Source: Gorsachius magnificus (taxonomy: Eukaryota; Chordata; Aves; Pelecaniformes; Ardeidae). From it: 64,000 nt of DNA. The stretch lies in assembly GCA_034008185.1 (NCBI GenBank), contig CM067081.1:86324765-86388764 (forward strand), in the 5' to 3' direction. Numbering within the stretch: the stretch's first letter is position 1; each line of letters opens with the position of its first letter. The notes under the pieces are model-generated. The model was given only the letters and a program-made list of their open reading frames with translations. It was not told the DNA's origin and made no database searches. The position numbers were made by a program, and so were the translations under genes. Positions 52,601-64,000 of the stretch are shown piece by piece.

Positions 52601-54368
52601 GAAGGGGCCTAAAAATGATACAAGCTGCAAAAGTGACTTGCAGCAAAGCACACCAGTTTTGCAAGGGGAAACTTGGGTACCTCAAAGTGATGCAAAGTCA
52701 AAACACCTTGGCCACCAAATTGACATTGGGCCTGGGTTCAGAGATCTCAGGGATCCCTCTTGCTTTTCTTTCACTGGAGGCCTCTCAAAGAATGAGGGCA
52801 AAGAAAATGACTGCTGGGGCAAAGAATGTAATCCCCGGCACAGCTTGCTATTCAGATCCTCTGTTTTGCGCAGGGAAGCATGTCATACATAGAATCTGCT
52901 CATCACCGCCCCTTGCAAACGAAAGACAGAATGACATCTTGTATGAAATATAAGGTTAGTCAAAAGGTGACCTTTTTCTTCCTTTCCTCTCTGCCTGCCT
53001 TGGAGGATGATAATTTTACATACGCTCTGTGGGCTCACAAGCACGCAGAGCAAAATGGAATCAGTTTCAAAATTGGCTTTGAGTTTAAATTCCTCATCTC
53101 CTTTAGTTTTCAGCACACCCGGCACTCTCATCAAAAGTTCTTGCCTTTGCATTTTGAGATATAGCCCCCCCCCCCGGGCTTTCCTGAGTCTCTATCAATG
53201 CAGGGAGCTCACACTTTCTATATGGCTGATAGTTGGCATTATTTACATTATTTCCCTCTATCAGACAGCTAGATCAGATCAATTGTGCAACTCAGGAGCG
53301 TGCATTTATAAAGTCTGGTTAAAAACTTTATTCTGATTTAAGAACCTGTGGCTCTCCCGCCTTCCTCACGCAGTTCAGGAACTAAGGAACTTAGAGCCAG
53401 AAGTTAAGTTCTCCAAAATACAATCCTTAATCATTTAGTCAAATGGAAAAAACACTTATCTCCAGTTTTCAACACATTTCAAATAACTTCCAGTTTATAA
53501 TTCAGATGAGAGAAAAGCAAACCAGGCCCCCATCCAGAAAGACCTCCCTTAGACTCTGAAATTTCTGATACACACCCCCCAAAGATGACTAATGCCAGAG
53601 AAAAACCTCAAGAAAACCTGGGGAAAGAGAAAACTTTCAGTTTAGGAGGATGGAGTCCTCAGCTAGCTGTCTATATCATTCTGAGTTTTAGTATTCAAGT
53701 ACTAGATATTAATACTTTAACAATATCAGCCCTAGATTTCTTCGCTCATACAGCATCTTGACATGATGAATATTTTCTCTTTCGCAGTCCTAAACCTAAC
53801 AGATTGCTCCTCGTGCTAGGTCTCTCTCTCCAATTTAGCAGGTCCTAGGGGTGAGAAATACACATTTCCTTGAGGAATAAGAAGCAGCTTCAAGAGGTCT
53901 GGTTTAAAACATTTGCACGGGCAGAAGATTAAATATTCTTACTGGGCCTGATTAGTTTGCAGCTTGACTGAAGCGCCTTCGACTTCCTTACGTGTCATGG
54001 CTCAGGGCTTTCATTGCAGCTGTTCTTACATACAGTTTTAAGGCAAGGCAGGATTCTCACTTTTAGCCTTTCTCAAATTATTTCTCACTGAAGCAATATT
54101 CGTGATAAAGGCCACCTGAGTATTGACTTTTATTCCAGTTAAACAGGCTTGTTCTGTCTACTGATTAACGAAAGCCCAGCAGAATTGTGACTGTGGCAGG
54201 GAACGCAACATGGTTACGCACACATATTGTACAAACAATAGAGACGACTAGAATATGTGGTTCATTTTTATTCACATTTAGGTGGTTTTTATATTGCTGT
54301 GGATGCCAGATACATGAGGATACACGGGGCTTAGAAGCTTAGCAAAAGCAAAGCTGTCAATGCTGCTT
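49611..54368. other. Intergenic sequence right of the CpG island
   Basis: 4.8 kb falling from GC-rich to AT-rich. It contains the 17-bp hairpin at 51293 and a C13 run at about 53165. Open frames on both strands up to 112 codons show no recognisable domain. No SH3KBP1 exon, the mammalian neighbour, was recognised. Confidence 0.65.
51293..51335. repeat. Perfect 17-bp inverted repeat with 9-base loop
   Basis: The left arm ATATAATTAAGAAAAGG (51293-51309) is the exact reverse complement of CCTTTTCTTAATTATAT (51319-51335). The sequence could fold as a hairpin in DNA or RNA. The stem is too short for a typical microRNA precursor. No gene context is evident; it lies 1.7 kb right of the CpG island. 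Confidence 0.9.
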
Positions 54369-54449
54369 AGAATCATAGAATCACCTCGGTTGGAAAAGAC
54401 CTTTAAGATCATCGAGTCCAACCGTTAACCTAGCACTGCGATCCCACCA

Positions 54450-56557
54450 CTAAACCATGTCCCTAAGCACCTCATCTATCCGTCTTCTAAATACCTCCAG
54501 GGATGAGGACTCCACCACCTCCCTGGGCAGCCCATTCCAGAGCCTGACAACCCTTTCTGTGAAGAATTTTTTCCTAATGTCTAGCCTAAACCTGCCCTGG
54601 CGCAGCTTCAAGCCATTCCCCCTTGTCCTATCGTCTGTTACCAGGGAGAAGAGGCCGACCCCCACCTCACTAGAGCCTCCTTTCAGGTAGTTGTAGAGAG
54701 CGATCAGGTCTCCCCTCAGCCTCCTCTTCTCCAGACTAAATAACCCCAGTTCCCTCAGCTGCTCCTCGTATGACTTTTGTTCCAGGCCCCTCACCAGCTT
54801 GGTTGCTCTCCTCTGGACCTGTTCCAGCAAGGCAACATCTTTCTTGTAGTGAGGGACCCAAAACTGAACACAGTATTCGAGGTGCGGCCTCACCAGCACC
54901 GAGTACAGGGGCACGATCACTTCCCTACTCCTGCTGGCCACACTATTCCTGATACAAGCCAGGATGCCATTGGCCTTCTTGGCCACCTGGGCACACTGCT
55001 GGCTCATATTCAGGCGGCTGTCAACCAGTACCCCCAGGTCTTTTTCCACCAGGCAGCTTTCCAGCCACTCTTCGCCAAGCCTGTAGCGCTGCGTGGGGTT
55101 GTTGTGACCCAAGTGCAGGACCCAGCACTTGGCCTTGTTGAACCTCATACAGTTGGCCTCGGCCCATCGATCCAGCCTGTCCAGGTCCCTCTGCAGAGCC
55201 CTCCTCCCCTCCAGCAGATCAACACTACCACCCAGTTTGGTGTCATCTGCAAATTTACCGAGGGCACACTCAATCCCCTCATCCAGGTCATTGATAAAGA
55301 TATTAAACAAGACCGGCCCTAGAACTGAGCCCTGGGGGACACCGCTTGTGACTGGCCGCCAACTGGATTTAGCTCCATTCACCACGACTCTCTGGGCTCG
55401 GCCATCCAGCCAGTTTTTAACCCAGCGAAGAGTACACCCATCTAGGCCATGAACTGCCAGCTTCTCCAGGAGAATGCTATGGGAGACTGTGTCAAAGGCT
55501 TTGCTGAAGTCCAGGTAGATAACATCCACAGCCTTTCCCTCATCTACCAGGCGGGTCACCTGGTCATAGAAGGAAATCAGGTTGGTTAGGCAAGACTTGC
55601 CTTTCGTGAACCCATGCTGACTGGGCCTGATCCCCTGATTGTCCTCCATGTGCCTGGTGAGCACACTCAGGATGAGCCTTTCCATAATCTTCCCTGGTAC
55701 TGAGGTCAGGCTGACTGGTCTGTAGTTCCCCGGATCCTCCTTCCGGCCCTTCTTGAAGATAGGCGTCACATTTGCCAACCTCCAGTCATCTGGGACCTCC
55801 CCTGTTCTCCAGGACTGCTGATAAATGATAGAGAGCGGCTTGGCAAGCTCCTCTGCCAACTCCTTCAGCACTCTTGGGTGGATCCCATCCGGCCCCATAG
55901 ACTTGTGGATGTCCAGGTGGCATAGCAGGTCAAAGACTGCTTCCTCCTGGATTGTGGGGGGTTTATTCCACTCTCTGTCCCCATCTTCCAGCTCGGGAGG
56001 CTGGGTACCCTGGGGATAACTCGTCGGGCCATTAAAGACCGAGGCAAAGAAGGCGTTGAGTATCTCAGCCTTTTCCTCGTCTTTAGTGGCAATATTCCCC
56101 CTTGCATCCACTAGTGGATGGAGGTTCTCCCTGGCTCTCTTTTTGCTGTTAACATATTTATAAAAACTTTTCTTATTATCCCTTACAACAGTGGCCAGGT
56201 TAAATTCCAGCTGGGCTTTTGCCTTTCTAATCTCCTCTCTGCATGACCTGACAAGATCCCTGTACTCTTCTTGGGTTGCTTGCCCCTTCTTCCAGAGCTG
56301 GTAAGCTCTCCTTTTTTCCCTTAGTCGCAGTAGTAGACCTCTGTCCAGCCAGGCCGGTTGTCTTCCCCGCTGATTTGTCTTACAGCACATGGGGACAGCC
56401 TGGTCCTGTGCCTTTAAGACTTCTTCCTCGAAAAACACCCAGCCTTCCCGGATCCCTTTGCCCTTCAGGACTATCTCCCAAGGGACTCTCCCAACCAGCG
56501 TTCTGAGCAGGTCAAAGTCTGCCCTCCGGAAATCCATGGTGGCGGTCTTGCTGGCCC
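54450..56557 (-). pseudogene. CR1 ORF2, reverse-transcriptase part (downstream of a frameshift)
   Basis: An open frame of 695 codons from the internal Met at 56537. It covers the linker (FRRADFDLL onward), the RT fingers and palm ([34 protein letters not shown]) and the catalytic FADD at residues 429-432 (55242-55253). The thumb and C-terminal region end at [15 protein letters not shown]...VLRDMV. All hallmark RT motifs are present. It is separated from the endonuclease by a one-base shift near 56555-56558, so the ORF2 polyprotein is not continuous. Family knowledge: this enzyme primes reverse transcription at a nicked target. Confidence 0.93.
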
Positions 56558-57241
56558 CTTCCTTACCTCACCAAAGATCGAAAACTCTACCATTTCATGA
56601 TCACTAAGGCCTAGATGATTTCCAACCACCACCTCTCCCACCAGTCCTTCTCTGTTAGTGAACAGGAGGTCAAGCAGGGCACCTCCCCTGGTAGGCTCAC
56701 TTACCAGCTGTGTCAGGAAGTTATCTTCCACACACTGCAGGAACCTTCTGGACTGCTTCCTTTCTGCTGTATTGTATTTCCAGCAGATGTCTGGGAAGTT
56801 GAAGTCCCCCACAAGAACAAGACCTCGTGACTGAGAGACTCCTGCCAGCCGCTTGTAGAATTCTTCGTCAACATCCTCATCCTGGTCGGGTGGTCTGTAA
56901 CAGACTCCCAACAGGATACCTTTCTTGTTGGCCTCACCCCTCATCCTCACCCATAAGCACTCAGCCTTACCACAGGCGTCAAGCTCTGTACAATCAAAAC
57001 ACTCCCTAACATACAGAGCCACCCCACCGTCTCTCCTTCCTTGCCTGTCCCTTCTGAAGAGTTTGTAGCCATCCATCGCAGCACTCCAGTCATGGGAGGC
57101 ATCCCACCACATTTCTGTGATGGCGACTACATCATAACCATCCTGCCTTACAATGGCTTCCAGCTCCTCCCGTTTGTTGCCCATGCTGCGTGCATTAGTG
57201 TAGATGCACTTGAGCTGGGCTGTCGGTTTCACCCCCAGCAA
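56558..57241 (-). pseudogene. CR1 ORF2, endonuclease part (upstream of the frameshift)
   Basis: An apurinic-endonuclease-like domain read from 57241. Motifs in order are IYTNARSMGNKREELE, ITEMWWD, RRDGGVALYVRE, LVGDFNFPDICW and SDHEMVEF, which carry the usual catalytic Asn, Glu, Asp and His residues of LINE endonucleases. After FGEVRKG the frame slips by one base relative to the RT part, and reading on in the original frame ends at a stop at 56471. Apart from this break the domain looks complete. Confidence 0.9.
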
Positions 57242-57303
57242 TGGGGTGACCCCCCCAGGATCCTCTCTAGTGAGCCTGTTTATATCCCCTCCCCCCTTCA
57301 GGC

Positions 57304-57480
57304 CTAGTTTAAAGCTCTCTCTACAAGCCCCGCCAGTTCATGAGCGAGGATCCTTTTTCCCTTCCGAGAGAGCTGGGCACCATCTGTTGTCGACAGGCCC
57401 GGTGCCATGAAAACCTCTCCATGGTCAAAGAAACCCAAGCCCTTCCGATGGCACCAACCTTTGAGCCACACGTTAACCGC
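57304..57480 (-). pseudogene. CR1 ORF1 remnant, C-terminal end of SGNH-esterase-like domain
   Basis: In the frame ending at the stop codon 57304-57306 the sequence reads VNVWLKGWCHRKGLGFFDHG, then about 20 further residues, then REG/RKGKRILAHELAGL-type sequence and ALN-stop. This matches the end of the esterase/lipase-like domain that CR1 elements carry in ORF1. The family DxxH motif appears as DGAQ, so the expected catalytic His is Gln in this copy. The frame hits a stop at 57490-57492 just upstream, consistent with the 5' truncation point. Confidence 0.75.
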
Positions 57481-58091
57481 TCTAGTATTTTAACTCTCTT
57501 GTTGGTATTACCAGTTGGGACTGTGAAAAGTAAAGGAATACTGAAGAGGCAAGAGTTGCTTTGAAGTGACAAATAATTAAAGAAAAAAACCCCTCACCTG
57601 TTATGTCAATACTCACTTTTATAATAGGTACTAATGAAAATGTAATATATTTTGGTAAATGTGGAAATTTAGTACAACTTCTGTAAGAATTCTTAAATTG
57701 CACCCACATTTTCTTGTTAAGGCAGTCAAGAAATTGCAACATTTATTAAATACTGGCTTGATATGTGAAGAAAGAAGTCTACCAATGTCCAAAATAGGGG
57801 CTTTTGGGGTTTTTTTAATCAATAAGTAATTCACATTCATGAACTAACAGTGTGAAAAGTTGTGGGAGAAGCAGGCAATAATTGGTAGGAGCACGGCTAA
57901 GGCACCTAGTGAGACAGAAAGCAACATTAGCCTTCCTCAAAACCTCCGGCAATTATTTTCTTTGCTTGCAGGATGCCCTTGCTTTGTAAGTGTGAGCTTA
58001 TTAGCACTGGGTCTGATTTTAATATTTGGGTTTGGCTAGGTGCAGTCGTCAGTAATTTTAATGATGGGACCTGAATATACATAGTACTTAC

Positions 58092-58167
58092 CGCGCACCA
58101 GTCTACCACTGGTCCTGATGCTCTCCGGGTTACACAGTGAGGCAAGATGCGATGCCAGACGCTTCAT
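58092..58167 (-). CDS. Candidate far-upstream first coding exon (possible MAP3K15 alternative start)
   Basis: An ATG at 58167-58165 in good context (A at -3) opens 25 codons: MKRLASHLASLCNPESIRTS then GRLVR. It ends at the donor GTGCGCG|GTAAGT in phase 1. The segment keeps several CpGs in an AT-rich neighbourhood, which hints at constraint. It could splice in frame to exon 2 (G|AT) or to the acceptor-like site at 48847 in exon 1 (G|CC, reading ALEAGRR and on into QCLLRACE). The N-terminus is basic. It could equally be the start of another minus-strand transcript. The peptide is not one I recognise. Confidence 0.35.
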
Positions 58168-61100
58168 CTTCTCTGCTTTGTCAACTTGTATTACATTTAT
58201 TCTTTGCTAGAGCAGTGTCACATGCTCAAGGCTATTAAAGCCACTGCCAAATAACACGTCACTCTTGTACAGTTAGAAAATTTTACGGCCAGATATGCTG
58301 TCACTCAAATGCAGTCCCTTTTTAGACATCTATCTGCCAGCATGATAGGAATCATTCCAGAAAAGTTTTATAATGCTATAAGTGAGACCTTCAGCCCATC
58401 ATTGTGTCAAATCACATTTCTGTCAAAGCACCAAAGAGTTTCTTCGTGCACTTTGCAGTGAAAAACAAGTTAAACAATAACTCACTTCCTGTTCAAATCC
58501 AAGACACCTAGAAAGCACAGACCATTCCTGACCTTTCCACAGGCACCAATACATGCTTTGCTAATAGCCTCGTAACAGAAACATCTGCCTCTTCTTTAGA
58601 TTTGGGAAATTCCAAATAACAGCTATTTGAAGGAAAGAGTTGAAGTGATGATAGCAGTAAGATTTCCAGAAGCAGTAGTAAAAGGTAATCCTTTTTTGTT
58701 ACCTGACAGCCTTGTTTTCTCTGGAAGTTTAAATCCAGTTGGAAAACTGTGAATGATTCTGTTATTGTTCTGGAGTGTTCTTAGCTAATCACACAGCAAC
58801 CATGAACTAAAATATAAGGTTATTACTTGGGCACACACATGATGTAGGACAAATGTCAGATACTCTTTCTTGCATTCCCAAACGAGAAGATAAATGAGCT
58901 GCAGGTTTCCACATGGCATGCACACACCACTGCAGCATGAAACCTACTTGTGGAGCATCCTGTTTGTTTTCCATTTAACAGAGGCACAGCAACATCTCAG
59001 TCCAGCCTGCAAAGAGACAGCAGCCAGAGCGTGCAGAGGGCAACCAGCTTCCCTGCGCTGTAGCAGCAGCACCTTCACACGGGCAGAGGTGGTGGACTGC
59101 ACCCTTAGGCGGGCAGCTCCCCTCCTGCCTGTCACAGGCGGGCTAGGACATACATTGCTAGAGCGGGAAGGTGTCAGATTCAAGACAAGAGGAGGTTTGG
59201 AGTCTGAGATTGCTGCCATATATAATTATGCAGGAGAAGGCTGAGGAAGTCTGAGTCAGGGGGACTGGAAGGCGAGTGAAAATGCGAGTGGGAGAATCCA
59301 GGCATACCCCAGACTTGCACCCAGCTGGAGAGAGAGGTGCTGTTCCAGCTAGCACATTGATGACAGGTACCTACCGTGCTGGTGACATCTGGGGGCTCTG
59401 AATCAGCACTTTGACTGAATCAGCCCTGTTGACTTTAATGTATCTCAATTAGTCCAAGTCCAACATTGACGCTCGCAGCCATTGCAGTAACATGGCAGCC
59501 TTCTTGTGTTAGAGGTCCCCAAGCACAGGTTACTGAGCTGTATTTCTGAAGTGAACAGGTGCTTCAGGTCAGAGCATCAGAAATTTTCTGTTCCTCTGAG
59601 TTCAGTGGCACACACCAGGCACAACTGTGTAATCACAGCACAAACGTCCTGAACCTCCAGTGAGAGACTTGCCATCCATTAATGAACCAGCTTTCTCCAG
59701 CCAACACTGCTTTTGCTGGGGTCTCAAAATTTATGTCATGTTTCCCCCTGCCTTATGCTTTTTTTTTTTAAATGACTGCATCTGTGCTTCCAGCGGGGCT
59801 CAGTAAATTTGGCTCTTTGAATCCAGAGTAGCCAAATTATCTAGCAGCAGCAATTTCCATGCAGGTGCACCTACTTTTCTACTTATCCTTCCTTAGCTGA
59901 TGCTCTGCTTTTTGGTGCTTTGTGCTAGGAGAAAGAGCACGGTGCATGATCTGTGTGAACTGTGCAATCTCATGCACTTGTGGTGCCTCTTGCAATGAAA
60001 ACCATCCCCAGAAGGGGGTAAATGCAGGTGATGGGTCAGCTGGGACAGCTGCCCAGCTTAATATCCACCACCTCCAAGAAGAGCCCCAAAAGTGCTCTTA
60101 TAAAATTCCAAACTCTTCGTTGCTCTTACCCAAGGAGGTGCAGAGCAGCTCGATGGGCCCCTTTGTGGATGCGTATCTGCCGATCACTAGCTGGGATGAA
60201 GCATGCAGGGGAGAGCTTGTACTTAGGAAAATGATCTCCCACAACAAATGAAAATGCCAGGTCTGGGCGCAGTGAAGTGAAGGGATTTTACCAGAAAAAG
60301 TTTTGAAAACAGATACTTCTTTAATGTTCTGATATTCAAAATTGCTTGTGATGCCTGGTGATTCTTACCTAATTTGCTTTGTCGTTCTATTTTTCAAGTT
60401 TTCTTCTCCAAGAGAAGCAGCCCATTACAACTTTTAAGATTGTAGTGATAAAAGCCAGTTATGTTTTCCTGTGACTATCACCATCTACATCCTCCAGTTG
60501 CTTTTCCTACATAAAAAAGGGGAGATAAGAGAGTTCAAAACCTCCTTATCTGAGGGGCTGAGAGAGATTGGTAGGCCCTGCCTCCCTACTGTAACCTTTA
60601 CAATGTGTCAGAACAGAGAGTTCTAGAGATTTGTCTAGAATTATGTTTAATTAACTTGTTAAAATACACTACGATAGCACTCCAGTTTTTAGGGTAACAA
60701 TTTCAACAAAATGAATATACATCTTAAATTTTTTATCCTACAGTACTAACACATTTACAAATATGATTAAATTTCTAATACTTAAAAAAAAAAAACGGAC
60801 AAGAGCATTAAGCCATTTTGTTAGTTTAGCTTTTTGCACGCCACATCCCCACACTGTCTAACAGTGGAACTGCAAGCACCAAAAGGGGAAACCCGGCTCT
60901 GTTGCTGGTTCAGGAAAAGCCTGACTATGGCAGCACAAAGTCTCTTAAGCACCCGTTCCTGAGCCTGCCAGTGGTTTACGCTAGCTACCTGTAAAAGTCT
61001 GAGCCTGCACGGGATTGGAAATCATCTTGACTAAAATTGCTAACACCAAACAGCAGTGTGTTGGGGGGTCCGACAGCCCTTCCTTACTGGAGCAGAAGAA

Positions 61101-63550
61101 AGCGGAGGGGAGGGTGGCCCAGAGCTCTGGGCTGCCCAGCTCCAGGCTGGCGGCACCGAGGCCGCTCATCCCCTGGCAGCGCACAGGCAGCACCGCAGCT
61201 TCCTGCGAACATTTAAAAAGTGTCTTTGGCTTCCTCAGCTGCTCTGTTCCCCTCACCTTCAGGGCTGACGACCTAAGAAAGTTGGTTATGTTCTGCAGGC
61301 AGGGAAGTGCAGGAGCGGAGGGGCCGTGGTGGGCGGGCAGGAGGAGGGGAGTGAATGGGCCAGGGTGCCCACAACGAGCTGCTAATGCCTAGGCCGGCTC
61401 AAGAGTCAGCTGAGGTCGAAGGCGCCAAGCGAAGTCTCATTTCTGGCTGAAGGGTATTAATGCCTATGCATACACAAGTCCCCGATGTTTAGTGTGGGGC
61501 ATTCAGCTCCACCCCCTCTGGCTCTTTTTAACCTACGGATTGCCCTGAACAGAAGTCAATGCTCGGAGGACCCTCTCCTCACCAAAGCCTACGGGAACCG
61601 CAGCTGCCCAGCAGCACTGCCACCCCACACGCTGGAAAAGCTTCCTCACTGCAGAAGCTGTGTTTTTGTGTGTGTGGTTGTGTGGTTGTTTCTACTTTTA
61701 AGCAGTATTCCTGCTTGTCTTTTGAACCACAGCCAGCCTGCATGAAAGGTATCATCTCTTTAACCCGCCTTCAGACTTTTCCTCATCAATGTGCCTGTCC
61801 TATTTCCAGCCGCAGGGTCCTTTCTTCAGAGGAGAATCAGGCACCAGGGGCCTCACACCTCTTCCCGGCCTTGCACTGCAGCAGAGGCTGCCGACCGGCC
61901 GCTCCCGCAGGCTGGAGCGCTGCACATCACCCCCACCTCACCTCTGCTCTCTCTTCCGCTTCTGGCACTTGGGTATGTGTGGGACCCACGAACTGCAGCA
62001 TCTCTGACCACAGCCTGCCCCCGCTCCCAAGGCAGGCCCACAGGACCATAAACGCCCCAAATGGAAGCTAAAAGTGGGAGAGCTGTCAGCATAGTTACGA
62101 CCGCAACGTGGCACGGCCAAGGAATTCACAGGAACACAAGACATCTTCCTGCCACGCTTCATGCAGCACCAAACCTATTCCTGTGCCGGCACAGACTCCA
62201 TGCATGGGACACTGGGCAGAGGAGCTGGTAGCACCGTGGCCCCAGGGCAGCTGCCCCTGCAGCCGGGCAGCCTGGTGTGGAGGGTGAGCAGGGGGAGAGT
62301 GGGGCCTGCTCATATGTGCATCACTTCCACAAAAAGATGAGAAAAATGATTCTGTAACTTCATCAGAACATGAATTTCTGAGGGTGTTTTACAGCATGCT
62401 CTCACCTTGTTTGCACAGGTACAAATTTCAGTCCTGGCTGTCACAGAGTACGGTACTCCTAGGGACATTTCATCCACAAAGTAGCTCACAAAATTTACTT
62501 GGCAGCTGGCTATCATATACCTAGAAACAAAAATTTACTTCATATAGTTGCGTTCAGTCCTTTGACCTGTTAGCATAAGAACAGATTCATCTAACTCTTC
62601 TGCTCATTTACAAATGGACTGTTAATAAGAAAAACACAGAAGATGAAATTTAAGTAATGGAACTTAATAAACACTTTGAATATTTACCAAATTTTTTCCA
62701 GGTAGAACTTCTTAAAGTAGTAAGTGGTATGATCTCACATTAAGAAATACTCGCTCCTTTTAGAGTTGAAAAAAGAACATAAAGAGAACATAAAACTGTT
62801 TTCTTAATAACCTTACAATTTTCCAAATCAAGAATTTGAATATTATCACCCAAAGGCACAAGCCTGACGTTTCACACCTGACTTCTACACGTGAACAGAA
62901 GTCTGCCACAAGACCAGTGTGTGCATAGTAATGAAAAGTCATTTTACGCAATGCTTCAAACAACAATATTTAATAATTTTCACATCAAAACCACTTTGTA
63001 GTTCACCAGCATTTTCTGCTTTTCTTTAAATATAAACCCAAACATTTTTAAAAGCAGCAGTTTATATCCACGGGTTTAATGCATAATTGATCCTCTTTCG
63101 AAAGGGAAAATCCATGTATTATGTGAAATACTTTCTGCTATTATAACGAAATGCAGCAGGAAGAGCTTGTATTTCTACAAACTCTCTTCTCCCAGAATAA
63201 TCAACTTTCAAAACAAAGCATTTTCACAGAATCTTATTTAACCTTCTTTTACAAAGCATGATATGTTGGACTTCTAACTTGGATTTATAAAATGACAAGT
63301 TATCATCTCACCAGGAATAAAAAAGAAGAATGTAATCTGATAAAGGGAAACTTCGTGCCAAATTCAGACTTTCATTTGCAAAAAAGTTGGAACATTTCTG
63401 AGATGTCTCTTACATTTCTGAGGGAATCAGTACTTTATTTACCACAGATACAATAGTTTACCTCTTTCCAGAGATGCAATTGGGAAGCCAGAGTTGTTCA
63501 TTTCTGGATACAGGTTGCAAATGTATGACTACAAACCAAAACAGAATTCA
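58168..63550. other. Intergenic or unassigned sequence at the right end
   Basis: 5.4 kb. It includes a GC-richer stretch at about 61050-62310 without a recognised gene and a chain of exon-like minus-strand segments between 62406 and 63528 (see findings). Plus-strand frames at 61015-61392 and 61559-62071 are long because the region is GC-rich; they show low-complexity composition and no domain. Confidence 0.6.
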
Positions 63551-63825
63551 CAGGATCACAGAATCACAGAACGACAAGGGTTGGAAGGGACCTCGGGAGA
63601 TCATCCAGTCCAACCCTCCTGCTAAAGCAAGTTCTTCTAGAGCATGTTACACAGGACTTCATCCAGGCGGGCTTTGAATATCTCCAGAGAAGGAGACTCC
63701 ACAACCCCCCTGGGCAGCCTGTTCCAGTGCTCCGTCACCCTCAAAGTAAAGAAGTTTTTCCTCATATTCAACTGAAACCTCTTATATTTCAGTTTGTACC
63801 CATTCTTATTCCTCGTCCCTCATTT
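63551..63825 (-). mobile_element. CR1 3'-end fragment, minus orientation
   Basis: The plus strand begins with the reversed tail (GATCACAGAATCACAGAA), then GGTTGGAAGGGACCTCGGGA and GATCATCCAGTCCAACCCTC, the CTCCACAACCCCCCTGGGCA block and the AAGTTTTTCCTCATATTCAA region that corresponds to the end of RT coding sequence. About 275 bases, 5'-truncated. Confidence 0.93.
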
Positions 63826-64000
63826 CCTCCTGTTCCCCTAACTCTGCTACTAACTTCACAGAAAACATGGAAGTAATCTAGAAATCTTTATTGCTGGAAA
63901 GCTATGGTGGGACTATCATTCTTTGTACAAAAATATTTTAATGCAGTTATTTAGAAATGTTAAATAAGAGCATTTCAGTGATAAAATATTTTATTAGTGC

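Larger units (their letters stand above)
54369..57485 (-). mobile_element. Large CR1 LINE (about 3.1 kb, 5'-truncated)
   Basis: A non-LTR retrotransposon of the CR1 clade, in minus orientation. Its 3' end at 54369 carries the typical tail, read on the minus strand as GATTCTATGATTCT, with no poly(A). It contains the last part of ORF1, then ORF2 with endonuclease and reverse transcriptase. The ORF1 frame is lost at about 57490, where recognisable CR1 sequence ends, consistent with the usual 5' truncation. ORF2 is open apart from one frameshift, so the insertion looks fairly young compared with the other CR1 fragments here. It lies in intergenic sequence upstream of the MAP3K15 island and is GC-richer than its surroundings. 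Confidence 0.95.

Noticed and set aside
54777..55452. Plus-strand open frames of 107-181 codons.
   Set aside because: They are antisense shadows of the CR1 reverse transcriptase.
61559..62071. A 170-codon plus-strand open frame.
   Set aside because: Low-complexity composition (Pro, Ser, His, Ala), in GC-rich sequence with overlapping open frames in other phases; no domain and no splice or promoter support.

Overview
This window is vertebrate, almost certainly avian, nuclear DNA. The evidence is one large and four smaller CR1 LINE copies with the typical ATTCTATG-type tail, AT-rich introns, a single GC-rich promoter island, and spliced exons with consensus GT/AG borders. No bacterial-style genes, CRISPR arrays, tRNAs or rRNAs were seen. 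The species cannot be named from the sequence alone.

The only gene I recognise with confidence is MAP3K15 (ASK3), on the minus strand. Its 5' part fills about 9.6 to 48.9 kb. Six coding exons are placed to the base and join in frame: exon 1 (conserved part 48673-48781), exon 2 (25737-25876), a 24-base exon 3 (22388-22411), exon 4 (13564-13757), exon 5 (11026-11194) and exon 6 (9616-9722). They encode the N-terminal regulatory part of an ASK-family MAP3K. The kinase domain and 3' end lie left of the window. A further 72-base phase-0/phase-0 exon-like segment (17502-17573) sits between exons 3 and 4 and would add 24 residues; it looks like a cassette exon.

The 5' end of the gene is unusual. 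In the CpG-rich exon 1 the reading frame meets a stop (48878-48880) before any ATG. Two other ATG-starting segments have good donors in the matching phase: one inside intron 1 (47834-47909) and one 9 kb upstream of the island (58092-58167). These may be alternative first exons. Long G/C homopolymers in the island mean a local assembly error is also possible.

Right of the island (49.6-64 kb) the sequence is mostly non-coding. It carries a 3.1 kb minus-strand CR1 (54369 to about 57485) whose ORF2 is nearly intact apart from one frameshift, a perfect 17-bp inverted repeat at 51.3 kb, a GC-richer stretch at 61-62.3 kb, and a weak chain of exon-like segments at 62.4-63.5 kb. The introns hold short CR1 tails, simple and tandem repeats, and one degenerate element of about 2.1 kb with imperfect inverted ends (22.7-24.8 kb).
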